From assembly GCA_000499405.2 (NCBI GenBank), contig HG738138.1, forward strand, positions 12,587,208 through 12,651,207: a stretch of 64,000 nucleotides of DNA, given 5' to 3'. The translations under genes and the position numbers were made by a program. The notes beneath the pieces are model-generated. The model worked only from the letters and a program-made list of their open reading frames with translations. It had not been told where the DNA came from and ran no database searches. The DNA comes from Onchocerca volvulus. Its lineage: Eukaryota; Nematoda; Chromadorea; Rhabditida; Onchocercidae. Shown here in pieces: positions 24,292 to 37,560 of this stretch (its first letter is position 1; each line of letters opens with the position of its first letter).

Positions 24292-27200
24292 TTTCAAATT
24301 TTTCTCTCAAACTGATAAATGAATATAAGTTATAATTTTTTTCAACCTTGTTAGCCGTACCACAAGACATGAAATGAAATGATTTACATTTATTTACTTT
24401 TTAAATAATTAATCAAAGAATGATCCTAAAAGATATTGATCAGAAATTTAACTATGATTTTTGCAACACTTTATGGACTAAGAGCTTCAGCAAGCTTTTC
24501 TCTATAGTTCCAGAAGTTTACATATAATATAAGAAAGATTTTGATCTTCTGGATGAGCCTTCTGAATCATGCCATACATATATTATTATTAAGTTTAACC
24601 GAAGCAAACATTAATACACATTTCTGTTGATGAATGATAAAAGAGAAGACTATTATGATAAAGAAATGATATATTTTTTTGGCGAATTGAAAGTGTTATA
24701 CTTAAAAATGCTTTCATTGCTATTAATTTATTATTACGATATGGATTCTAAACGATGAGATAAGAATTCGCTCAGAAAGGTGAAGTTTTTTGAAATTTTA
24801 CTAAATCGTTTTTATACTTAGAAGTTATCCATTATACTACATTGGTCAAATCGTATACTTTATAATTGCTTCATATGTCGTTTATAGCCACTCTTTAATT
24901 GCAGAATAATAAGAAATAATTCCAATGATTATAAAAGTCATTTAATAGAATGATCAAAGATTAATGATAAATTAGGATTAGAGAGTTGACTTTTTGATCA
25001 AAGGGATATGTGATTTTATCTAAATATTTTCCATTCTTTCAATATTGTGAAACGATACTCAATTACCGACTTACATTACATTATCATCTTTGATAAAAAC
25101 GCATAAATAAATGTTAGCATGAAAACTGTAACGTTGAAAGGAAAAAAAAGAAAATGTAATGTTATATTGATGGCAACATTCAAATTTAATGCAATAGCAA
25201 CGAACAAAATTAAAAAATTTTCAAATTTATATTTCAAGGCATTTTGCAAAATTTCATAAATTATTCCAAAGGACAAAAGTGTTATACAAATATTTTCATA
25301 TTAATTTTTGTTATCTAAAAATTAATTAGTTGAATTTTACGTAATTTTTTAAAAATATATATATTTCTATGATTCAAAGGTTTGAATTCATCATGAATGA
25401 TGAAATCATCGCTTTATTTCAGCTTCAATTTTGTAAATGTACAAAAGACATCCATCCAATTATATCATTTAATGAAAATAAACATAATTTAATTCTTTTT
25501 AAGTTTGATAGATGACAAATTTTATAACTACGCTTTTTAATACATCGAAGAAATAGAACTGAACAATTCATCAGAGTAATTAAGTTAATAATGTTTATTT
25601 TATTTCATTTTTTGCCGTCTTCTTTCCGTGGTTAACAATTTTAAACAAAATTTCTTGACGAAAGTAAGAATTCAATTGAAAGACGAACGAAATATTGCTT
25701 CAGACGAAGGAAATATCATGGAATTGATAACACATATTTTCAAAATCATTAGGACAGATGTTTTTTATAAAGGAAATATATTGATATAAATGAACAAAGA
25801 TATATGTTACAAAATAACTAAAAATTAAATTAATGATGTATTTTATTCAGTTTTTGCTTAATTAATTGACGACTGCTTAATTAAATAAAAGATAAAAAGA
25901 AGAGAGAGGGAGAGAGAAAAAAAAAAAAAGAAAATAGAAACAGTTCATTTGAAATGGTTGAAATCTAATCGGTTTTTTGAGGTGAAAGAGAAGAAAAAAA
26001 AGGTCATGACTTGTAATTTGAAAATACAGTGAATTTGAGAGGATGAATGAAGCAATAATATCAAATTTCATGCAAAACAAATTTATATGTGCTTATCATC
26101 GCTTGTATGTGGCAGGAAAAAATACATTCATAATAGACTATTATATCTTACCGGATTTATTTCACAAATGGACTAGAATTTTAAATTATCCGGAAGAGTG
26201 TGAAATCAGAAATCGATCCTGAAGAAATCAATGTGTATGCTATCTTTTTCTTTTTCCAATTAAAAATTATGAGTGCGATAAAAAGAGACAAAAAATATAA
26301 ATATGTAAAATGATGGGAACATATAAATTAGAAATTAGGATAACAATAAGTGAATTTTTAATCACTAACATATAATAGCCATATTGTGCTGACATGAACT
26401 TTGATTGTAATGAATAACATGAAATGAGAATAAGCATAATATTCCAATTATCGATTTATATGGAATAATTCAATCGATTCAAATTAAATCTAACCAAATT
26501 TGCAAATTACAAGCAATAAATGCCATTAAAGATACTTCTGAGAATAGTGATAAGTAAAAATTAGAAAATTTAAATAGAATAAAAAAAAGGAAAAAACAAA
26601 AATAGAATAGGCATGAAATTATTCCAAAAATATTCTATCATAAATATTTTCAATTTTTCCTTTTTTTCGTTATTTTTTTAATGCAAAATAAAATAATAAG
26701 ATAAAAAAAGAGAGAGGAGAAAGAAATGAAATTTAATGATATCATAATTTATGAAAGTACGAAAAGTACGGGTTGCTAAGCATAAAATATCGACAAAATT
26801 TGTTGATTTGATATATATACATATAACTCAAGCATATGTGAGTAAAATTGTGCATTCACTGAGAAGTGTCATTTATTCTTTCATTAATTAATAAAAAAGA
26901 AAAACGAAAGTGGAATGAAATGAAATGTTTTTAAAAAGAAAAGTAAGCACAAAGAGATAAGTATGGAAGAAAATTTGATGACTACAATTTTACCAAGCAT
27001 ATGTGAGCAATTTAGCCAAAGATAAAGTATTCTTCAATAATAAATATCAATGCTAAGCAATAATTGATTAAAAATGCTTGGATATCGCACAAGTAAACAA
27101 TATAATTTCAAAATGACAATAGTGATAGTACTGATAAGATCAAAGTGATATATAATACTCCTTAATCTACAATATCATGTAATAAATACCATTTTATCAT

Positions 27201-28247
27201 GATATGATGATTGTTTTGCTTTTTAAAATAATGATAAAAAGGTTAAAATTTTTAAAAATTTGGAAAATTACATATTAAATTTAAAATTTAAAGTCAGAAC
27301 AATATGATTTGTTAAAACGATGTAAGAAACAACTTAATCCCAATCGCAAGGAAAGGCTAATAATAATAAAATATAATATCTAGTTGGAATACTGAATTTA
27401 AATGGTGCTAGAGATTTTGTTATATTCCATCCAGCACTCAAACAAATTCAGGATCCAAAAGATGTTCATATTTTGTAATTCAGACAATATAAAAAGAGAG
27501 AAAGAGATAGAGAGGGGAACGGAAAGTGAAAATTAGAAAATCAATATTCTAATTATTTATTAAAGTATTTCAAATTAAAATTTTTACCAAATTCAGGATC
27601 AAATAAGTAAAGACAGAGAGTGAGAGGACATAAAATGTTTAAAACTAAAGATTTCAAATTATACAATCATCCATTTAATCATTACGTGCTTCTGAAATCA
27701 GACTTGTCTTCACATTTATTTTATACATCAAAATCTTTTTAGAAAAAATAAATAAATAAATAAATAAGAGAAAAAAATTGTCATAAAACTTGTTAATAAT
27801 TTAACATTCCTTAAAAACATTGCAAAAATGAAGATAGAAAATATCAATATCACTCGTTAAAATCGGTTAATTTTTATATGAATTTGAGACATTATCATGT
27901 AATAAAATGTTATTAATCTAGTAAGCAATCAATACTAACAATAAAAGTAATTTATAACCAAAAATGAGCCATTAATTTATTAATTTACCAGTAAATATGT
28001 AATAAACAGTCCAAATACTTCATCAGATCGTTTCAGATTGAATAAGTAGCACTCATTTCAAATTTTTGATCAGTTATTGAAACAGATATTGATATCATTT
28101 TACCTTTTATCACTGTTCATAATTAAAGTAATAAGCAATTTCTCATTAATTTAAAAAAAAAAAAGAAAAAAGTTTACTTGCAAACTAGACCATACATCAC
28201 CAAATTTATAGTAAAAGCGAATAGCTAAGAAGTTTATACAGCTGCAT

Positions 28248-28273
28248 TTTTTTTTTTTTTTTTTTTTTTTTTT
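28248..28273. repeat. poly-T tract
   Basis: A homopolymer run of about 26 T. Confidence 0.95.
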
Positions 28274-28488
28274 ATATTCATTCATCAAAAAGCCAATAAA
28301 TATTTCGGTGAAGTAAAAGAAGGGAAATTTCGAAATTTAAAACTAGATTTTAATCTTTCAGTGAAAAAAAAAGAAAAATCAATACCAAATAATAAATGAT
28401 ATAATAAAATAATATGTTAACTATACTTTATTTATGAAAAAATTATCTCAGAATGAATTTCGATCTAACTTTATAATTATCAATTTTT

Positions 28489-28513
28489 TCTCTCTCTCTC
28501 TCTCTCTCTCTCT
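28489..28513. repeat. (TC)n microsatellite
   Basis: An uninterrupted CT/TC dinucleotide run of about 12 units. Confidence 0.95.
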
Positions 28514-28842
28514 TACTAAGATTATTATTATTTTTAAAAATACTGAATATATCTTGGTAATGATATAATATATCACGAATCGTTGTACAGAAAATTTCTG
28601 ATTTTTAATTTAGTAGAATGTTGTCGATGTTTGCTATATCTATCATTGAATGATTAAATTTGTAATATTGATCCATAAATACAAATATTCAAAATGAAAT
28701 TTGAAACCATAACATACTGATGAGCATAATTAATGGAGCATAACAAATGATCAAAATTCAGAAAGTGTATTAAAATAAATTTAAATTTCCGACATATTGG
28801 AATAGATAAATCCGGCATACGATATGGATATAATTGCCAATG

Positions 28843-29430
28843 TAATTTCTTTCACATCAATGCCATTTATTTTGTTTGATAAAATATATTGTTCAAAATT
28901 TCATACTGGGATTGTTGGAGAAGAGCAGGAGGGCGGGAAAGCGGGGAGGAAGAGATGGGAAACCGAAAACTTGCATGATGAATGATGTTGATAAATCTTT
29001 AAATAGAACCGAGCACAATCTCTCTCTTATTACAATCAAAATAATTGATTATTTTGTAACTTTGGAAATTTCAAGTGAAAATTCTCTTATTCAACTAGAA
29101 TGAATGAATTTTGATAAATTAACAGAAATTTTAATAAGAAAAAACATGCATAAAAAAGAAATGATCAATGATCAATAAGGAAATAATTGCTGTGACGATT
29201 CTGTTTAGCAAATGTTGAAATTTTAATAATTTTAGTTAGAAAAGTTTTTTGGAAAATTTTATGAAAATATAATATAATTTCTTTCGCAATAATGCTATTT
29301 AATTAGTTTGATAAAATATATTACTCAAAATTTTATACTACTATTGGGAGAGAAGTGGAGATAAAAAAAAAAAAAAAAAAACAACAATAAACTGGTGGGA
29401 TTGAATAATGTTTGCATGATGTATGAAATT
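28843..29430. repeat. diverged duplicated segment (two copies, plus fragments)
   Basis: Copy A (about 28843-28990) and copy B (about 29270-29430) share the order ATTTCTTTC, AATGC, TTTGATAAAATATATT, TCAAAATTT, ATACT, a purine-rich GGAG block and TTGCATGATG. In copy A the middle block is strikingly G-rich; in copy B it has become a poly-A run. Shorter fragments (CTTTCGCAATAATGCT) recur at about 30072 and 30101. This looks like an old dispersed or tandem repeat family. Confidence 0.6.
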
Positions 29431-30128
29431 TGTATGATGAATTTCATGAAATGATTTAGAGAAAAAAATTGACAATTTTAATTTCAAGCAAATTTTGAAC
29501 CTTTATTTTTCATCTTTAAGATATTATTTACTCAAATAAATGATATATGAAGTTAGCACTAAATTTGAGAAAAAAGAAAAAAAGGAAAAATCTCTTTCTT
29601 CAAAAACATCATTAATAAAAAAAAAAAAAAAAAAATCAATTTAGCCTTTTTTTTTACTGGAAATTTCACAATTTATATTTATATTTTTGTATACTTCATA
29701 TAATCCTGTTTACCTATTCTTTACACTCAATTATCGTGGGATAAGTACGTTGCTAAGGATAATTATAAACTGCTTATGTTTGAAAGACTTACAATTAAAC
29801 GCCAGAAGTGAGATATTAAGATTGGCATAATGACCGAAATTAATAAGATAACATTGTAATCGCGACGTAAACAATTTTTTTTCGACTATTGCCTATTATA
29901 TATTCTCGACTACTTATTCTGCAAAAGTGATTTAAGAGGGAAAACCAAGTAAAGATTGTTTTTTTGATCAAAGGGAATGCCGCAAGTATAAGAATAATAA
30001 CAGTAATAATAAAAATAATAATAACAAAAATGATGATAATGATAACAATTCTTATTAATTTCTTTTCTCTTTCGCAATAATGCTATTAAATTTTTTTTTC
30101 TTTCGCAATAATGCTGTAATAATACTAC

Positions 30129-30129
<1 letters not shown>

Positions 30130-30181
<52 letters not shown>
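30130..30181. repeat. (TAA)n trinucleotide microsatellite
   Basis: About 17 perfect ATA/TAA units in a row, preceded by shorter AATAAT pieces. This should be a length-polymorphic locus. Confidence 0.95.
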
Positions 30182-30182
<1 letters not shown>

Positions 30183-32822
30183 TGAGAAAATGGTGAGATA
30201 ATCATGATATACTATTAAAACAGTGAATGAGAGCGAAACATAATAAAATTAAATAAACCAAAAAAATAGGGGTTAACTGACAATTAATGATTGAAGTCTG
30301 GAAAGTTTAATGATCAGCTCAAACAATGCCAGGAATAAGTAATTCATACTGTGTTTTCTGAAATTGCTTCATAAATTAAGGGAGGAAAATGATTAATATT
30401 TGTAATGAAGTTAATTAATTTTCTAATTCAATTCACATTCGTTTATTACGTTTGCATATTTCAAGGTTTGTTGAATGAATAGTTAAACAGGTATATTTCA
30501 TTTTTAATTATTTATCGAATATGTGCAAACGTCGTCTATTTTAATGAAAGAAGAAAAAGGAACACATTGTGGATATGAGTGATACTCTGGTCACTCAAAA
30601 TTAGCAAATACTGAATAAATTTGATATGAAAGTTAGGGGTTCAAAAAATATAAAGATTTTCTAGGAAATAATTATAGAAATGTATGTATTTATTTAAAGT
30701 ATAATGATGACAACTTTAAATTAGTAAAAAAATTCACATATTATTAAAATTAATAAATTCAGGTCATTCAGATTAGCATTTCTCATGTCGTGAGGAAATT
30801 TTTTCCTTACAATCTTTATAAAAAATAGCTAAAATTAAAATCTGAAGTATTCGATTGACAAAATAAGAGAAAGGAATTTTTGAAATTAAATAAACTAAAA
30901 AAATATCAATTTCCCGATTTTTTCCTGGTTGACAAATTTTACATACACTTTTTTTTTTTTTTTGTACGCATATCTATTACTCGTATCTTTCCGATATACA
31001 TCAAAATAACAGAAAGTAATACTTGAATATCGTTTTCGAGATTAATTAAATTTAAAAACAAGAAAAAAAATAACCACAATATGATAACACGTGTAGTACT
31101 GGATGGATTACAATTTAATAGTTGTCAAAGTATGTTATCCAAATTTCAAAACATTTCAGTAAAGGTGCGTTGTGATATGATTTCTGCTTCTTTTTTTTTT
31201 CATAATAAATTCCAACAATATCGATAAAAAAGATTGAAAAAGAAAAAAAGAACAGTCAATTAAATCAAATTAAGACAAGAAAATCTAGAAAAACCGGGAA
31301 AAAAAAGGAAGGGAAAAGAAACGTGTCATTTCACTGTAAGGTTAATTTAAACAAAAAAAAAGGAAAAAATAAAGAAAAAAAAGGGGACAAAAGGGAAAGA
31401 GTAAAGAAGGTAGTGATTTTGATAATGTATATTAGTTGGAAATGATTTTAACCTCGACCTTAGCCCTAAAATTTGTAAAAGAAAAAGCGATAAGGGAATA
31501 TGGAAAAGAGGTCGAATGAGAGGAATAGAATTTGATCGGTGACAAATGACAAATTTTTCAGGGGACGAGAAAGAGAAAAAAGTTGGGAGGTAAAGGTAGG
31601 GAAGAGTGGGAGAAAACGAAACGGTTTTTGCCATACATTTGCAAGCATTGCCAGCCAATTTCAATTGTTTCCGATCGTGTCCTTTTTGAAGGCGGAAAAT
31701 CTCCACCTCTGCTCCCTTTTTCCCTTTTAACCATTCCGTCTGTTTGTGTACATTTCGATTTTTCATGCCTTTGAAATGTTGTTTTAAAGATTGCATTGAA
31801 CTACTTTGATTTAGGAGAAACTTATCTATCGATGAGTCATTTCAGGATTGTCTTAATTTTTTATTTGATGGCCATATACAATGATGATTCATTCGTTACT
31901 TAAATCTTAGCTAACTTAACTCCTTCTTCGATAATCTCATTCATTATCTGAATCGTAGCCAACTAACATGAATAATGCCTTTAGAAATGTTCAAATGCAT
32001 ATTTGCCATTAATTTTATATAGATTAAATTATTAAATTAGCCATTATACTATGATTTGGTGATAAAAATTCTAAATAGCAAACTGTTTGATAAAATATTT
32101 GAAATATGAAAAATTGGATTTTAAAATTTATCCAAAGCAATAATAATTTATTTTTTCTTTTTTCGAAAAGAAATTAAGAGAAGCTTAAGAAGTTCTAAAT
32201 ATTACCGTAACTATATGAAAAGATTACATTTTGATATTATGGCTGAAAATGCTAAAGCATAAATGCTAATTCATTATTCATACAAAATACTCATTGAAAG
32301 CATAGAAATACGGATTTTAACATATATCAAAAAGAAAAAAAAAAAAGCTTTAGTATTAAATGCAAAATGTCAAAAAAAGGAAAAAAGAAGAAAAAGATGA
32401 AAAGAGCTCTTTCATCATATAAACTTAAAAAGTCGATAAAAGATTGCTGATGATGATGAAGTTCAAGAAATTCGTCAAGTTTGAAATATAATGGAAGTAT
32501 TTTAAAATTGAAAGAAAATGCAAAAAATTATTGAAATATTATCAAGTTGAAAGAGATCATGAAGACTTAGAAATAAAGTGATAATCGAAAGATAAGGATA
32601 TAAGTTTCAACAAAAAGTTCAACTCAATTGCCTAAATTTTCTTTTTTTTTTTAAAGGTCAAAATGAACATAATTTTGCAGTTTCTGGTTTGCTGTATTAA
32701 ACTCTGTTTATAATAATAAAACTAATTATATGAAATGTAAATTTATTAGATATAAGATATTCGATTCCAATTTGCAAAATGCAAAATATAATGGGGCATA
32801 GAATGACGATGAGACATCTTAC

Positions 32823-32859
32823 CTTTGCTTTTCTTATCGCTTTCGATATCAATCATCAT
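32823..32859 (-). CDS. possible isolated first exon
   Basis: Two tandem ATGs open a 12-codon frame (MMIDIESDKKSK) that ends at a good donor, G|GTAAGATG. I found no convincing second exon downstream, so this may be chance. If real, it would begin a minus-strand gene with a long first intron. Confidence 0.15.
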
Positions 32860-33317
32860 TGCAAGAATCAAATGTCAACGCAAACATATGGACGCATTCA
32901 TATCAGTTCTCATTGATAACTTATCAGTGCGTCATTTACACTTGTCAACTATAACTGAAATCTTTAAAAAAGATAACTTAAAAAAAGGAAAGAGGAAAGA
33001 TTTTTATAAATTTGTTAAATAAGCCAAAAAATAAACAAACAAATCTGTTTGACTTTAAAAAATATCATTTTTTTTCCTCTTTTTTCACTTCTTAAAAAAT
33101 TTAGAAGATGGAATGAAGGAAACAGAAAAAAAAAGGAAGTGAAACAATGCAGTTCAAAAGTAATATATAAAATAAAATTAAGAAAGACATAATACTCGAT
33201 TCAACAGTTTATTTATAAATTTCAAGCACTTTACTATTTTCCTCTTGATGAAGTAAATCTGTTAGTGAAATACGAATGAAGTTAAACAACTACTACATAT
33301 CAATTTTGTTTTCTTCC

Positions 33318-33318
<1 letters not shown>

Positions 33319-33353
<35 letters not shown>
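33319..33353. repeat. poly-A tract
   Basis: A homopolymer run of about 35 A. Confidence 0.95.
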
Positions 33354-33355
<2 letters not shown>

Positions 33356-36300
33356 AAGGAAAAAACAAAAAAACCTGCAAATTCATTCATTATTATCAAT
33401 TTTATCATCATTAAAGAATAGTTGTCATATTAATCATAAATATTCTTTGCCTTTTTTTTCTGACTTTTTCTTTGGGAAGAAGGAAAAAACCCAATTATTT
33501 AAAAATTTTTAAAATAGGTGTATACAGTAGAAATTCTTTCGTAAACAAATCTTTATGAATATCGCAAAACAAACTAAAAAAAAGGAAAAAATCAGAGTGA
33601 GCATATTGTGACAACAAACGCCTAGGTTTGTTTAAAAGCAAGCAAAACTTCGACGGCTCGATAGATAGAATATACAAATAACATATGTACATATGCATTT
33701 CATCATTGTTATTCTTATTTCAATTCTATTCAAATATTTGAACTAAACTAATTAAGAAAATGATGGTTAAAAATTTCGATATCAAGCAATCATTAAGTAT
33801 TGTTAAATGACAATTATTCATTTTTGTCAACGAAAAGAAAGTGGAAAATGATGCTGAAATGCATTTACAAAGAATAATAGAGATTGCATAAATACTGTTT
33901 TAAAAAAAGGAAGAAAAGAAAAAAATACTTTGGAATTTTTCGGGTCTTTTTTTTTCCGAATTTTTAATGTAATTAGCTTTTTTTTCAAAAGATTTATTTG
34001 ATTTATGATATGAAAACTTGGCCTAATTTTCCATTTTTTTCTCAATATTTTATCTGAATTATATTACAAAGATCAATTGATTATTCGATGTGATGTTTAT
34101 AATTTCATTCAAATGTGATCACAGATAGAGTAGTTTATTTGTTTCGCGATCCAATTTTTATTTTTATCATGTACACAATACCTTTTATATGGCAGGCGTA
34201 TTGAATTGAAAATCAATATTTGAAATTTCCGAGAATGATTCATTTCGGCATTTTACCAATATTTAATAAAGTATTTGCTCATCCAATGGCGCAGATCGGT
34301 GATGCGTTAATCTTTTGAACGAGAATACCCATAATGCTAATCATCAAATCATTCCGTTTAATCCAACCGTCGGGTTGGATCATTAAAAAGAAAAAAAAAA
34401 AAAAAAAGAAATGGAAGAATTGGGATCATACGATTTGGTTCCATGATTGGCTAATATTTGCTATCATCATTTTCTCGTTTATGTTTTGAAATTCTCACAT
34501 TTATCGCATAGCGCATATTTTCAAGCAAACATATTTTTGCTGAGTAAATAAGTCCAAGCGATATTACCAAAACATTAAGCGAACGCTATCAAGCAGATTT
34601 ATGGTCTGCGAAATGATAACTATTGCTTAAATAATATTTATATCAAAAATAAGAAACTTTATTATGCCAACTTATTGTTGTGGCGGTCAGCTGAAAAGAA
34701 AAAAAGATAATTTTCATCCAGGAAAGTTATCAGTTAATTTCGAGAAATCATTAGTTAATCAAACCATACATATTATATGAAGAAATGATGGAAAAGAATT
34801 CCCGAAAGTTATGTGAAAATTAGCTTAATTACAACACGAAAAAATTAATAAGAATGATTTAATCCGTTTACACATTTAACGTATCTATATAAACAAAAAT
34901 ATAAACTTGCGTACACACTTGCGCCGATATATACGTAAGCATTGATATATTTGGGCAGATATACTAATTTCCATTTAATCCTGACTTATTCGTTTATATA
35001 CAGATGAATTCATGCATAACATATACATACAAAATACTTTTACATATATGTACATACATATTCAAATCACTAATAGTGCAAAATTTGGCGCTGCCGGAAA
35101 GGTGTTGAAAAGTTGTCTATCAATAAGTTGACTAAGAGATAAGAATTTTGCGTTTCCGAATTCAAAACCATTTCAATAAATACATGAATACACACATATA
35201 CACTCATAGACATACACATGCATACATATCAATGATAATTTAATAATAAATGATGGTAATTCGGATGATAATTTTTGACATATTAAAAAGTGCTGGTCAT
35301 TCATATTAAAAACTAACACTTTCAATTTTTATGTCTAAATAATATCTTTATAATTGAAAGAAAAAGAATTATTTAACCATTTTTATTTTTCGATAGAATA
35401 TTAACAATTTAAGTTTTTTTCTTTCACACTGGAGAAAAAAAGGAAAGGAAAGAAAAAAAGAAAATATATATAAAAATGCTTTTCATGCCAAATTTGAGAT
35501 CATTGAGACTGAAAACGAAAAAAAAAAGAATGAAATTCTAAAGAGAGGGATGTTCGAAAAAATTATACAGACTATCACTGAGTCAATAAAATTATTGTTA
35601 CTGCATATATATAAATGTACAGATATATATATATTATATATATAATATAAATTATTTAACATTAATTATTAGATTAAAAACAAAAATGAAAACTGGAAAA
35701 AATGAATGAAAATTTGGAAACAGATGAAGAAATTAATCGATGCGAACATTTGCAATTCGAATAAGAAATGTTACAAGTTTATTCCAAGTTGGTCTTATTT
35801 CTAAACTGCCAATAGGAGTGAGAAAAGTTGCATTATTTTAATAGTTTGAGCATTAATTCAATCATTTACAATAAATAATGCTTCTAACGAGTCTGATATT
35901 GCCCTTTGTAACCTTTCACTGAAGTTCTGAAGTTTATAAATGAGTGAATAAAAATTTTAATGAAAAATGAAAGACAAATTGGTTTAGAAAATGTCTCTGA
36001 ATCTTTCATGTTCTTGACACTGCCATAATTGTTTCACTGTTTTCTACTATAAGTGATACGTATCATTTTTCAATCTGTTTAGTATATAGAACGTATTTAT
36101 CAGGTTACGCAATATAATTTATATATGACTGAGCATTCATTTTGTAAATTGAAAGAAAACTGAGAAGAATGAAGTGATTGCGTGACGAGTGTTGAGAAGG
36201 AATATTACAAATTTGTTAAATATACAAGAGAAAGAGTGTGACAATGGCTGTTTGATAAAAGCTTTTTGCGTGTTTTCCAAATTACAAATGCATGAAGTGT

Positions 36301-37309
36301 AATTGCGACAAGATAATACGTGATGATTGTTAGACTTGAGCAACATGTTGATGTTGATGTTTGGTATCAATAAACTGATAATAATTAGTGATAAATGGTA
36401 ACGGCAACAAAGTTTGGTTTAGAGATTTGAGCCAATAAAATTTTTAAATCTTTAATTTCGTTCATTTGATGAATCGAATATGCAATCCTGACCTCATTGA
36501 ATTTTGGCAGTCTTAGCTAGAATTATAAGCAATGTGATAATGGCCAAAAGTATTCTGTAAGATCACAATAAAATAATGGATTACAATGATAATGATCATA
36601 ACAATAAAAACAATATTAGTAATAATGAATAATACAATATAATATTAGTGTAATAATACACTCATGAGATATCAATTGCAGTGATTAGGATTGATAAGGA
36701 CGATGTATGAATGATACGAGAATAATAATGGAATTGTAAAAAGCATAATTTGGAAAGACAGAAACGACGATTAAACTGATTCACTGTTGCTGCTAATGCT
36801 TCTTCATATTATATCTTATCCCCCTAATAATTATTCATCAGTTTTGTTCGATTTATATCCCGAAAAATAAAGCAATTATTATAACACTTTATCTTTCTCC
36901 CTCTTCAATGACCTCAATTTTCCTCCTAAAACTTGAACTCTCTTCTTTTCAAACTCGTTTCAATTGACATCGATAATAACGATAACAATATTGTATTGAT
37001 GCTGATGAGGAACGAATTCATTTTTGGAAAAATAAGAGAAACCTGCTTCACTTTTAAAATGCCTGTTGAAATCGTAACCATCGTTACTAACATCATTCAG
37101 TGATGATGATTGATGACGGGTGACAGTTGGTTAAAATGACGGTGATAGCGGACAATAATGTGATAATAGTAGTAGTAAGAGTTGTTGTTGTTAATGTTGC
37201 TGTGGTGCATTTAATTACTAAATTTTAATAAATTTATAAAGAACTATTACAAATAGGTCGATTAGAGCAGAAAAATTTAATGAAAAAGCAGGAAAGAGAA
37301 ATAATCAAA

Positions 37310-37560
37310 AGAATTGTTTGCAGAGGACGACACGCAACTGGGATTGCGGAACAAATGTTCAGGGGAAAAGTGCCAGCCATCAAACCATCAATCCGTCATT
37401 CGTCATCCATCCTCTCATTAGGCTATCCGATGATTCCGCACCGTACCTATGGAGCCGAACCAAACAACAGCACCAATGCCTACTTTCGGGAATAAACCCC
37501 TAGTCATGATGGTTCGATACTGATATTGCATGTCGTTGCCATCTCAGCACAGCAATGAGC
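37310..37560. other. GC-richer island of unknown function
   Basis: A sharply bounded block has near-balanced base composition in otherwise AT-rich DNA. Two overlapping plus-strand frames stay open for 61-71 codons, but neither resembles a known family. The block starts right after a TTTGCAG that could serve as an acceptor. It could be an exon, a promoter or enhancer, or a degraded insertion. Confidence 0.35.

Larger units (their letters stand above)
24292..30999. other. gene-poor AT-rich region, left part
   Basis: I found no exon chain here. It contains microsatellites, homopolymers and a diverged segmental duplication near 28.8-30.1 kb. An isolated stretch at 26217-26153 (minus) has a good acceptor and donor, but stops in all three frames, so at most it would be a noncoding or terminal exon. 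Confidence 0.5.

Noticed and set aside
26153..26217. Acceptor/donor-flanked minus-strand stretch
   Set aside because: All three frames contain stops. It could only be noncoding and has no other support.
34265..34340. tRNA-like words (GGCGCAGATCGGTGATGCG)
   Set aside because: The anticodon stem does not pair and the T-loop consensus is missing.
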